Below are positions 1 through 7,099 of a stretch of 64,000 nucleotides of DNA, in pieces (the first letter of the stretch is position 1; each line of letters starts with the position of its first letter). The translations under genes were made by a program, and so were the position numbers. A model generated the notes under the pieces. That model searched no databases. It saw only the letters and a list, made by a program, of their open reading frames with translations, and was not told where the DNA came from. Source of the DNA: JAEMQF01 sp963850525 (lineage in GTDB: Bacteria > Pseudomonadota > Gammaproteobacteria > Burkholderiales > Burkholderiaceae_C); NCBI GenBank assembly GCA_963850525.1, contig CAWKLQ010000008.1, positions 806,001 to 870,000 on the forward strand, in the 5' to 3' direction.

Positions 1-2
1 TG

Positions 3-293
3 AGCGACGCTGTCTACCGGGTGTGCCAGGAAGCGCTGACGAACGCGGCGCGCCATTCGCAGGCGAGCCGCGTCGAAGTGAGCCTTGGCAGGCGCGATGA
101 CACCGTGACGCTGCAAGTGCGCGACGATGGCGTCGGCTTCGACGCCACCCTCACGGGGTCCACCGACCGCCTCGGCCTGGTGGGCATGCGCGAGCGGGCC
201 AAGTTGCTCGGCGGCGCATTGCATGTCGACTCCGCACCCGGTGCCGGCACGCTGATTCGCGCCGAATTCTCAATGGCATTCGCCGAGGCCTGA
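3..293 (+). CDS. Sensor histidine kinase, C-terminal end only (partial)
   Basis: Only the last ~96 residues are inside the window; the frame is open to the left edge. They form the HATPase_c ATP-binding domain: an N-box around EALTNAARHS, a G1-type box DDGVGFD, a GLVGMRERA stretch, and an AGTLIRAEF end. The GL-GMRERA form is typical of NarX/UhpB/LiaS-type (HisKA_3) kinases, which phosphorylate NarL/FixJ-family response regulators. The sensor region and partner regulator lie off the window, so the signal cannot be named. It is convergent with urtE, 24 bases away, and need not be related to urea use. Confidence 0.85.
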   Translation, partial: SDAVYRVCQEALTNAARHSQASRVEVSLGRRDDTVTLQVRDDGVGFDATLTGSTDRLGLVGMRERAKLLGGALHVDSAPGAGTLIRAEFSMAFAEA

Positions 294-317
294 CTGCGAG
301 CCGCAGCCGCGCCGAAT

Positions 318-1025
318 TCAGATCGACAAACGCTGGCGCACGCCGTCGGCGTGCATGTCGCGGCCCAGGCCCCGCTGCACGACGCTGCCGCGCTCCATCA
401 CGAGGTAGCGGTCGGCGAGCTCGGCGGCGAAGTCGTAGTACTGCTCGACGAGCACGATGGCCATCGTCTTGCGCTGTGCCAGCGTGCGGATCACGCGAGC
501 GATGTCCTTGATGATGTTCGGCTGGATGCCTTCGGTGGGCTCGTCCAGGATCAGCAGCTTCGGGCCTGCCGCCAGCGCGCGCGCGATCGCGAGCTGCTGC
601 TGCTGGCCGCCCGACAGGTCACCGCCGCGCCGCTGCAGCATCTGTGCGAGCACCGGGAACAACTCGAACAACTCGGCAGGCAGGGTCGCGCGCGCGCTTT
701 TGTAGGCGAGGCCCATCGCCAGATTTTCTTGCACGCTCAGGCGCGCGAAGATGTCGCGCCCTTGCGGCACGTAGCCCACGCCTTGGCGCACCCGCTCGTA
801 GGGCGTGGCGCGCGTGATGTCGGCGCCGGCCAGGCGAATGCTGCCGGTCTTCGGCGGCACGACGCCCATCAAGGTCTTGAGCAGCGTCGTCTTGCCCACG
901 CCGTTGCGCCCGAGCACGACCGTCACTTCGCCCAGGTGCGCCTCGAAACCCACGTCGCGCAGGATGTGCGAACCGCCGTAATACTGGTTCACGCCGGCCA
1001 CCACAAGCGTCGGATCAGCGCCCAA
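318..1025 (-). CDS. urtE: Urea ABC transporter ATP-binding subunit UrtE
   Basis: Cytoplasmic ATPase of the UrtABCDE urea importer (branched-chain amino-acid/HAAT transporter family). It has a Walker A GRNGVGKTT near residue 40, the ABC signature LSGGQQQQLAIARAL, Walker B LLILDEPTEG, and the NQYYGGSHIL opening typical of UrtE. The frame opens with TTG at 1025, overlapping the urtD stop by 11 bases. A GTG a few codons downstream (1004) would give a start closer to the family norm, so the first residues are uncertain. It is the last gene of urtABCDE, coupled to the second ATPase gene urtD. Confidence 0.93.
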   Translation of the reverse strand: MGADPTLVVAGVNQYYGGSHILRDVGFEAHLGEVTVVLGRNGVGKTTLLKTLMGVVPPKTGSIRLAGADITRATPYERVRQGVGYVPQGRDIFARLSVQENLAMGLAYKSARATLPAELFELFPVLAQMLQRRGGDLSGGQQQQLAIARALAAGPKLLILDEPTEGIQPNIIKDIARVIRTLAQRKTMAIVLVEQYYDFAAELADRYLVMERGSVVQRGLGRDMHADGVRQRLSI

Positions 1026-1905
1026 GGTAGACCTCGATCACTTTGTCATTCGCCTGCACATCGGCCAGGCTGCCCTCGGCGAGCACGCTGCCTTCGTGCA
1101 ACACCGTGACGCGCCGGTTCGATCGACCCTGCGTGAGCGCGGCGATGAATTTCATGTCGTGTTCGACGACCACCAGCGAGTGGCTGCCCTCGAGCGACAG
1201 GAACAACTCCGCGGTGCGCTGGGTTTCTTCATCGGTCATCCCGGCCACCGGCTCGTCGAGCAGCAACAGCTTGGGGTCTTGCATCAGGAGCATGCCGATC
1301 TCCAGCCACTGCTTCTGGCCGTGGCTGAGTTGCCCGGCGACGCGCTGCGCGCTGTCTTGCAGGTGAATGAGTTGCAGCATCGCGCCAATCCGGTTGCGCT
1401 GCTCGCCGCTGAGGCGAAACCAGAGCGAGGCACGCACGCCGCGGTCAGCAGCGAGCGCGAGCTCGAGGTTCTGAAATACGCTGAGGTGCTCGAACACGGT
1501 GGGCTTCTGGAACTTGCGGCCGATGCCTGCCGCGGCGATGTCGTTCTCGCGCAGGCGCAGCAGGTCGATCGTCGAGCCGAAAAACGCGCGCCCGGCATCG
1601 GGCCGCGTCTTGCCCGTGATCACGTCCATCAGCGTCGTCTTGCCGGCGCCGTTGGGCCCGATGATGCAACGCAGTTCGCCCGCGCCGATCGACAGGCTCA
1701 AGGCGTCGAGCGCCTTGAAGCCGTCGAAGCTGACGCTGATGTCTTCGAGGTAGAGGATCGCGCCGTGCGCGACGTCGACGACGCCGGGCTGCAACACCCG
1801 CCCGTAACTCGTTTCGCGCCCGCCCGAAGTTCCCGCGGACGCAGCGAGGCGCTCCTGGAACTTGCCGCGCACGCGCGCGCCGGCTTGCATCAGCTCGGGG
1901 GTCAT
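1015..1905 (-). CDS. urtD: Urea ABC transporter ATP-binding subunit UrtD
   Basis: Second ATPase of the urea importer, 296 residues. It shows Walker A GPNGAGKTT, signature LSHGQKQWLEIGMLL, Walker B LLLLDEPVAGM, and the C-terminal EVYLG common to LivG-type ATPases. The SHGQ form of the signature and the ~40-residue N-terminal extension before LYLEDISVSFDGF are usual for UrtD. The ATG at 1905 overlaps the urtC stop as ATGA, so translation is probably coupled. The frame remains open upstream into urtC, but that stretch is antiparallel-type shadow sequence, which is why the internal ATG was chosen. Confidence 0.93.
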   Translation of the reverse strand: MTPELMQAGARVRGKFQERLAASAGTSGGRETSYGRVLQPGVVDVAHGAILYLEDISVSFDGFKALDALSLSIGAGELRCIIGPNGAGKTTLMDVITGKTRPDAGRAFFGSTIDLLRLRENDIAAAGIGRKFQKPTVFEHLSVFQNLELALAADRGVRASLWFRLSGEQRNRIGAMLQLIHLQDSAQRVAGQLSHGQKQWLEIGMLLMQDPKLLLLDEPVAGMTDEETQRTAELFLSLEGSHSLVVVEHDMKFIAALTQGRSNRRVTVLHEGSVLAEGSLADVQANDKVIEVYLGR

Positions 1906-3113
1906 GGCGTCGTCACTTTGGACTTGCGGCGAAACAAGCCGACGATACCCTGCGGCAAGAACAGCGTCACGGCGATGAACAGCGAGCCGAGAAAGTACAG
2001 CCAGACTTCGGGAAACGCCTGAGTGAACCAGGTCTTGGCGCCGCCCACGAAGAACGCGCCGACGATGGGCCCGATCAGCGTGCCGCGCCCGCCCACCGCC
2101 GCCCAGATCGCGATTTCGATGCTCGCCGCGGGCGACATTTCGCTCGGGTTGATGATGCCGACCTGCGGCACGTAAAGCGCGCCGGCGATCGCGCACATCA
2201 CTGCCGAAATCACCCAGATCGTCAGCTTGTAGCGCAGCGGGTCGTAGCCGGTGAACATGACGCGGCTTTCGGCGTCGCGAATCGCCTGCAAGACGCGGCC
2301 GAACTTGCTTTGCACGAGCCAGCGCGCCAGCACGTAGAAGCCCACCAGCGTGAAGCCGGTGATCGTGAAGAGCAGCATGCGCATCGTCGGTGTGGCGATC
2401 GGCGCGCCCAGAATCCGCTTGAAGTCGGTGAAGCCGTTGTTCCCGCCAAAACCCGTCTCATTGCGGAAGAAGAGCAGCATCGCGGCGAACGTGAGCGCCT
2501 GCGTGATGATGGAAAAGTACACGCCCTTGATGCGCGAGCGAAACGCAAAGTAGCCAAACGCCAGGGCGAGCAGCCCGGGAACGAGCACGACGAGCAGCAG
2601 CTGCGCGACAAAAGAGTCGCTCAGGCTCCAGTGCCACGGCAGCGTCTTCCAGTCGAGGAAGACCATGAAGTCGGGCAGGTCGCTCTGGTAGTTGCCGTCG
2701 CGCCCGATCTGGCGCATCAGGTACATGGCGAATGCGTAGCCGCCCAGCGCGAAGAACACGCCATGGCCCAGGCTGAGGATGCCGGTGTAGCCCCAGATCA
2801 GGTCCATCGCCAGCGCACAGATCGCGTAGCACATGATCTTGCCGAGCAGCGCCACGGCGAAGTCGCTCGCGTGCAGCACGTGGCCTGGGGGAACGACGAG
2901 ATTCAGCAAGGGCATGACGATGCCGATGGCGAGCAGTGCGAGCAGCACGCCGGTCCAGGCGCGCGGGCTGAGCAGACGCACTGCCCTGTCATCCCGGCGA
3001 ACGCCGGGATCCACTGGGCGCGAACCAAGATGTGCGTCGGGCGTTGGCGGCGACCCAAGCAGTGGATCCCGGCGTTCGCCGGGATGACGATGAGGTGGGG
3101 GACGCGTGCTCAT
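1902..3113 (-). CDS. urtC: Urea ABC transporter permease UrtC
   Basis: Inner-membrane permease of the LivM class, with about ten hydrophobic segments; GYTGILSLGHGVFFALGGYA and GGRGTLIGPIVGAFFVGG are characteristic. The ATG at 3113 overlaps the urtB stop (ATGA). From there the first ~40 codons translate an inverted pair of REP sequences (HPGERRDP and VDPGVRRDD are its products), which is not normal UrtC sequence. The ordinary UrtC start looks like RLLSPRAWTG, for which a GTG at 2981 is in frame and would give 359 residues. Either the ATG is used and the protein has a repeat-derived tail, or GTG 2981 is the true start. Confidence 0.9.
   Translation of the reverse strand: MSTRPPPHRHPGERRDPLLGSPPTPDAHLGSRPVDPGVRRDDRAVRLLSPRAWTGVLLALLAIGIVMPLLNLVVPPGHVLHASDFAVALLGKIMCYAICALAMDLIWGYTGILSLGHGVFFALGGYAFAMYLMRQIGRDGNYQSDLPDFMVFLDWKTLPWHWSLSDSFVAQLLLVVLVPGLLALAFGYFAFRSRIKGVYFSIITQALTFAAMLLFFRNETGFGGNNGFTDFKRILGAPIATPTMRMLLFTITGFTLVGFYVLARWLVQSKFGRVLQAIRDAESRVMFTGYDPLRYKLTIWVISAVMCAIAGALYVPQVGIINPSEMSPAASIEIAIWAAVGGRGTLIGPIVGAFFVGGAKTWFTQAFPEVWLYFLGSLFIAVTLFLPQGIVGLFRRKSKVTTP
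2988..3088. repeat. REPIN-like inverted REP doublet at urtB/urtC junction
   Basis: Two 29-base arms, 2988-3016 and 3060-3088, are perfect reverse complements of each other. Each arm also contains its own short palindrome (CCCGGCGAACGCCGGG), and the arms are separated by 43 bases. This is the architecture of REP doublets (REPINs). A related pair with slightly different arms lies at 4747-4858. The element is inside the frame that leads into urtC. Confidence 0.85.
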
Positions 3114-4711
3114 GCTTCTGCACTCCGGCCCTTCATCGCGAACAGCCCCTGCGGGCGCTTCTGGATGAAGATGACGATGAAGACGAGCACCATGATTTTG
3201 GCGAGCACGGCGCCGGCCCAGCCTTCGAGCAGCTTGTTCAGCACCCCCAGGCCGAGCGCGGCGAACACGGTGCCGGCGAGCTGACCCACACCGCCGAGCA
3301 CGACGACCATGAACGCGTCGACGATGTAGCCCTGGCCGAGATCCGGCCCGACGTTGCCGATTTGCGAAAGCGCGCAGCCCGCCAGGCCGGCGATGCCCGA
3401 GCCGAGCGCGAAGGCGAAGGTGTCGACGCGCGCCGTGTTCACGCCGTTGCACGCGGCCATCGTGCGGTTTTGCGTGACGGCGCGAACGAACAGCCCGAAC
3501 CGCGACTTCGCGATCAACAGCGCCACGCCGCCGAGCACAAGCGCGGCAAAGACGATGATGACGATGCGGTTGTAGGGCAGCGTCAAGTTGCTCAAAGCCT
3601 CGACGCCGCCGGACAACCACGCCGGGTTCTCCACTTGAACATTTTGCGCACCAAAGAGGCTTCGCACGCCTTGCATCAGCACCAGGCTGATGCCCCAGGT
3701 GGCGAGCAGCGTTTCCAGCGGCCTGCCGTAAAGCCAGCGGATGACGCTGCGCTCCAGCGCCGCACCGACCAGCGCCGCGGCGAGAAACGACAGCGGAATC
3801 GCGGCCAGGATGTAGGCGTCGAAGGCGCCAGGCCAAAGCGACCTGAATACGTTTTGCACGAGCCAGGTGGCGTAGGCGCCGATCATCATGAGCTCGCCGT
3901 GCGCCATGTTGATGACGCCCATCAGGCCGTAAGTGATCGCCAGGCCAAGCGCCACGAGCAGCAGGATCGAGCCCAGGCTGATGCCGGTGAACAGCACGCC
4001 CAGGCGTTCGCCCCACACCAGACGTGACTCGACGGCGGACAACGACGCGCGCAGTTGCGCACGCACCTGCGCATCGGCTTCGCCACCCGGCTTGAGGCGC
4101 TCCAGCAACAGCGCTTGCGTCGCGCTGTGGGCGCTGCCGGCGAGCGCCTTGGCGGCCTCCAGGCGCTGCGCCTTGTCGGAGCTCGAGATCTGAATGTTCG
4201 CGCGCAGCAGTTCCAGCGCCGTCTTCAATGCGGCGTCGCTTTCGGCGGCGATCGCCTTGGCGATCAGCGGCAGGCGCGTCTCGTCGACGCCGTCGCGCAA
4301 CTCCTTCACCGCCGCGGCGCGCTGCGCACGGTCGGGCGAGAAGAGTCGCAATGACGCGAGCGCGGTGTCGATTTCACGGCGCAGGCGATTGCTGTTGATC
4401 ACGTCTTCAGCGCCGTCGGGAAGCGCCACCGCAGCGCCGCTCGCCGCGTCGCGCGCCTTGCCGCCCTGCACGATGAAGACTGCCGTGCCCAGGGTCTTGA
4501 CCTCGTCGGCGAGCAGGGCCTGAAAGAACTCCAGCGCCTTCGGGTCGCCGCCCGCCGCCACTTCGACGATCGCTGCGGCACGTTCGTCGCTTTCGCCGAT
4601 CGCCATCGCGCGCACCTGCTCGGGCGTGAGCGCCTGCGCGGGCAGCACGTTGGCCAGCGCGACGGCCAAGCAGGTACAACGCAGGGCGGCGAGGAGGAGG
4701 AGGCGGAACAT
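3110..4711 (-). CDS. urtB: Urea ABC transporter permease UrtB
   Basis: Inner-membrane permease of the LivH class with the long N-terminal periplasmic domain specific to UrtB. Residues ~1-25 (MFRLLLLAALRC onward) are a signal-like hydrophobic stretch. About 220 soluble residues follow, with repeated helical ALxLLRAN-type segments, then multiple membrane spans. LGLAITYGLMGVINMAHGEL and GLGVLNKLLEGWAGAVLAKI fit the family. The total of 533 residues is normal. ATG 4711 was chosen; a GTG at 4735 is also in frame, and neither has a strong ribosome-binding site. A REP doublet separates it from urtA. Confidence 0.92.
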   Translation of the reverse strand: MFRLLLLAALRCTCLAVALANVLPAQALTPEQVRAMAIGESDERAAAIVEVAAGGDPKALEFFQALLADEVKTLGTAVFIVQGGKARDAASGAAVALPDGAEDVINSNRLRREIDTALASLRLFSPDRAQRAAAVKELRDGVDETRLPLIAKAIAAESDAALKTALELLRANIQISSSDKAQRLEAAKALAGSAHSATQALLLERLKPGGEADAQVRAQLRASLSAVESRLVWGERLGVLFTGISLGSILLLVALGLAITYGLMGVINMAHGELMMIGAYATWLVQNVFRSLWPGAFDAYILAAIPLSFLAAALVGAALERSVIRWLYGRPLETLLATWGISLVLMQGVRSLFGAQNVQVENPAWLSGGVEALSNLTLPYNRIVIIVFAALVLGGVALLIAKSRFGLFVRAVTQNRTMAACNGVNTARVDTFAFALGSGIAGLAGCALSQIGNVGPDLGQGYIVDAFMVVVLGGVGQLAGTVFAALGLGVLNKLLEGWAGAVLAKIMVLVFIVIFIQKRPQGLFAMKGRSAEA

Positions 4712-4746
4712 GGCAACCAGAAACAGTGAGTCCACTTGAAAAAATG

Positions 4747-4858
4747 GTCATCCCGGCGCACGCCGGGATCCACTGCATCGCGGCACGCCGGGCGCGTGCA
4801 TGCGCAGGCGCCCGCTTGCTGCAGGCCGCAGGTGGATCCCGGCGTGCGCCGGGATGAC
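4747..4858. repeat. REPIN-like inverted REP doublet between urtA and urtB
   Basis: The arm at 4747-4775 and its inverted partner at 4832-4858 match over 27 bases without mismatch. Each arm again has an internal palindrome (CCCGGCGCACGCCGGG). It is the same family as the doublet at 2988-3088, differing at the central bases. It lies in the 160-base gap between the urtA stop and the urtB start and would fold into a strong hairpin in the urt messenger. Confidence 0.85.
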
Positions 4859-4873
4859 TCGGCGCCGCAGGGC

Positions 4874-6142
4874 TTACTTCTTCTCGGGCTCGTCCGCCTT
4901 TTTGTCGTTGCCTTCGATGTACGGGCTCCACGGCTTGGCTTTCACCGGCGCGGGCGTCTTCCACACGACGTTGAACTGGCCGTCGGCCTTGACTTCGCCG
5001 ATGAACACCGGCTTGTGCAGATGATGGTTCTTCATGTCCATCGTCGCCAGCATGCCGCCCGGCGCCTTGAAGGTCTGGCCGGCCATCGCCGCGATCACCT
5101 TGTCGGTATCCGTGCTCTTCGCCTTCTCTACGGCCTGCTTCCACATGTAGATGCCGATGTAGGTGGCTTCCATCGGGTCGTTCGTCAACGGCTTGTCGGC
5201 GCCGGGCAACTTCTTCGCCTTGGCGTAGTCGGCCCACTGCTTCTTGAACGCGTCATTCGTCGGGTTCTTCAGGCTCATGAAGTAGTTCCACGCAGCCAAA
5301 TGCCCAACCAACGGCTTCGTGTCGACACCGCGCAGCTCTTCCTCACCGACCGAAAACGCGACGACGGGAACGTCGGTCGCCTTCAGCCCCTGGTTGCCGA
5401 GCTCCTTGTAGAACGGCACGTTCGAGTCGCCATTGATCGTCGAGATCACGGCCGTCTTGCCGCCCGCGGAAAACTTCTTCACGTCGGCGACGATGGTCTG
5501 GTAGTCGCTGTGGCCAAACGGCGTGTACTTCTCGTCGATGTCGGTGTCCTTCACGCCCTTGCTCTTCAGGAAGGCGCGCAGGATCTTGTTGGTGGTGCGC
5601 GGGTACACGTAGTCGGTGCCGAGCAGGACGAAGCGCTTCGCGCCGCCGCCGTCTTTGCTCATCAGGTATTCGACTGCAGGAATCGCCTGCTGGTTCGGCG
5701 CCGCACCGGTGTAGAACACGTTCTTGCTGAGCTCTTCGCCCTCGTATTGCACGGGGTAGAACAGCAGGCCGTTGAGTTCTTCAACGACAGGCAGCACCGA
5801 CTTGCGCGACACGCTCGTCCAGCAGCCGAACATCACGGCGACCTTGTCCTGGCCGATCAGCTGCTTCGCCTTCTCGGCGAACAGCGGCCAGTTCGACGCC
5901 GGGTCGACGACGATGGGCTCGAGCTTTTTGCCGAGCACGCCGCCCTTGGCGTTGATCTCGTCGATCGCCATCAGCGCGACGTCTTTGAGCACGGTCTCGG
6001 AGATCGCCATCGTTCCCGACAGCGAATGCAAGATGCCGACCTTGATCGTGTCGGCGGCGAATGCGGCGAGTGAAGTGAGTGACAGGGCTCCGCAGGCGAC
6101 GAGGGCGGCGCTGACGGAACGCAAGGCGTGACGACGTTTCAT
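4874..6142 (-). CDS. urtA: Urea ABC transporter substrate-binding protein UrtA
   Basis: Periplasmic urea-binding protein, 422 residues. A cleavable signal peptide is clear: MKRRHALRS, a hydrophobic core SAALVACGALSLTSLAAF, then an A-x-A site before DTIKVGILHSLSGTMAI. Family hallmarks are FGCWTSVSRKSVLPVVEE, LNGLLFYPVQYEGEE, NDPMEATYIGIYMWKQAV and a C-terminal KAKPWSPYIEG. ATG 6142 follows a GGAGA ribosome-binding site about nine bases upstream. It is the first gene of urtABCDE, downstream of a sigma-54-type promoter (6213-6228). Confidence 0.95.
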   Translation of the reverse strand: MKRRHALRSVSAALVACGALSLTSLAAFAADTIKVGILHSLSGTMAISETVLKDVALMAIDEINAKGGVLGKKLEPIVVDPASNWPLFAEKAKQLIGQDKVAVMFGCWTSVSRKSVLPVVEELNGLLFYPVQYEGEELSKNVFYTGAAPNQQAIPAVEYLMSKDGGGAKRFVLLGTDYVYPRTTNKILRAFLKSKGVKDTDIDEKYTPFGHSDYQTIVADVKKFSAGGKTAVISTINGDSNVPFYKELGNQGLKATDVPVVAFSVGEEELRGVDTKPLVGHLAAWNYFMSLKNPTNDAFKKQWADYAKAKKLPGADKPLTNDPMEATYIGIYMWKQAVEKAKSTDTDKVIAAMAGQTFKAPGGMLATMDMKNHHLHKPVFIGEVKADGQFNVVWKTPAPVKAKPWSPYIEGNDKKADEPEKK

Positions 6143-6212
6143 TGAACAGGTCTCCAGTTCGGTTGGTGATGCTGAGATGCGGCGAGAACCAATCTCGTCG
6201 AATTCAGCTTGG

Positions 6213-6228
6213 AGCAAGCCTCATGCCA
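6213..6228 (-). promoter_or_regulatory. Sigma-54 (-24/-12) promoter for urtABCDE
   Basis: On the minus strand the sequence reads TGGCATGAGGCTTGCT. The GG and GC dinucleotides are separated by exactly ten bases, and it is close to the RpoN consensus TGGCAC-N5-TTGC. The predicted start is near 6202, giving a leader of about 60 bases to urtA. Sigma-54 promoters need an activator; NtrC is the usual one for urea genes, but no convincing NtrC site could be identified by eye. Confidence 0.7.
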
Positions 6229-6289
6229 ACGCTTCAGCGCGGGGCGCATGCCTTGTCGATCGGCCGAAACGGGGCGGGCGCATGATTTC

Positions 6290-6304
6290 GTGCGCAGCGC
6301 GCAC
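6290..6304. promoter_or_regulatory. Perfect palindrome between the two sigma-54 promoters
   Basis: GTGCGC-AGC-GCGCAC is a perfect 6+6 inverted repeat with a 3-base spacer, lying between the divergent -24/-12 promoters. It might bind a dimeric regulator shared by both operons. It does not match the classical NtrC half-site arrangement (GCACC facing GGTGC), and a GC-rich genome makes chance palindromes fairly common, so this is a weak candidate. Confidence 0.3.
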
Positions 6305-6343
6305 CAAATGCGGACCGGCTCGAGCAGAACCGTGCAGTTCGCG

Positions 6344-6360
6344 TGGCACTGCACTTGCAT
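6344..6360 (+). promoter_or_regulatory. Sigma-54 (-24/-12) promoter for ureABC
   Basis: TGGCACTGCACTTGCAT matches the RpoN consensus (TGGCAC-N5-TTGCW) at essentially every conserved base, with ten bases between GG and GC. The predicted start is near 6370, giving about 95 bases of leader before the ureA ATG at 6466. It points away from the urtA promoter at 6213-6228, so transporter and enzyme would be switched on together under nitrogen limitation. Confidence 0.8.
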
Positions 6361-6465
6361 TGGCTGTCAAGCCACGGCGGATAAGATGCCTGCCTGCCCT
6401 GCCCTCGGCGCCACCCATGCGTCGGATTTGGGGCGCCGATCCCTCCGCCTAGCGAGCCCCGCCCG

Positions 6466-6768
6466 ATGGAACTGACTCCCCGCGAGAAAGACAAGCTCCT
6501 GATCTTCACTGCAGCGCTGCTCGCCGAGCGGCGCCGCGCGCGCGGCCTGAAGCTCAACTATCCGGAAGCGGTGGCGCTCATCAGCGCCGCGATCATGGAA
6601 GGCGCACGCGACGGCAAGAGCGTCGCGCAATTGATGAGCGCAGGCAAACTCGTGCTGACGCGTTCCGACGTGATGGACGGGGTGGCCGAAATGATTCCCG
6701 ACATCCAGGTCGAAGCGACATTCCCCGACGGCACCAAGCTGGTGACGGTGCACCAGCCTATCGTTTGA
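6466..6768 (+). CDS. ureA: Urease gamma subunit
   Basis: Smallest structural subunit of the nickel enzyme urease (urea + water to ammonia and carbamate). At 100 residues it has the usual length. MELTPREKDKLLIFTAALLA, LNYPEAVALISAAIMEGARDG and the GKLVLTRSDVMDGV block are diagnostic. It starts the ureABC operon directly downstream of the sigma-54 promoter. In many Burkholderiales ureD precedes ureA; here nothing lies between the promoter and ureA. Confidence 0.97.
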   Translation: MELTPREKDKLLIFTAALLAERRRARGLKLNYPEAVALISAAIMEGARDGKSVAQLMSAGKLVLTRSDVMDGVAEMIPDIQVEATFPDGTKLVTVHQPIV

Positions 6769-6784
6769 TTGGAGGACAGACACG

Positions 6785-7090
6785 ATGAACCCCGGCGAAC
6801 TGCTCACCGACGGCCCCGACCTCGCGCTCAACCCGGGCCGGCGAACCCTCACGCTGGTCATTGAAAACGGCGCCGACCGCCCGATTCAAGTCGGCTCGCA
6901 CTACCACTTCGCCGAAACCAACGGCGCCTTGAAGTTCGATCGCGCCGCAGCGCGCGGCATGCGCCTGAACATCGCGTCGGGCACCGCGGTGCGCTTCGAG
7001 CCCGGCCAGCAGCGCACTGTGGAGCTGGTCGACTTCGCCGGTGCGCGGCAGGTGTGGGGCTTTCGCGGGCTCGTGCAAGGCGCACTCTAA
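6785..7090 (+). CDS. ureB: Urease beta subunit
   Basis: Structural subunit that packs around the alpha subunit in the (alpha-beta-gamma)3 urease. It has 101 residues; NPGELL, VIENGADRPIQVGSHYHFAE, IASGTAVRFEPGQ and the C-terminal GFRGLVQG are all family-typical. A ribosome-binding site GGAGGA (6772-6777) lies eight bases before the ATG. It follows ureA by 16 bases and precedes ureC by 9, so all three are one transcription unit. Confidence 0.97.
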   Translation: MNPGELLTDGPDLALNPGRRTLTLVIENGADRPIQVGSHYHFAETNGALKFDRAAARGMRLNIASGTAVRFEPGQQRTVELVDFAGARQVWGFRGLVQGAL

Positions 7091-7099
7091 GAAGACATC

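Noticed and set aside
6290..6304. NtrC binding site
   Set aside because: The palindrome has half-sites GTGCGC/GCGCAC rather than the GCACC...GGTGC arrangement of NtrC sites; reported only as a palindrome.
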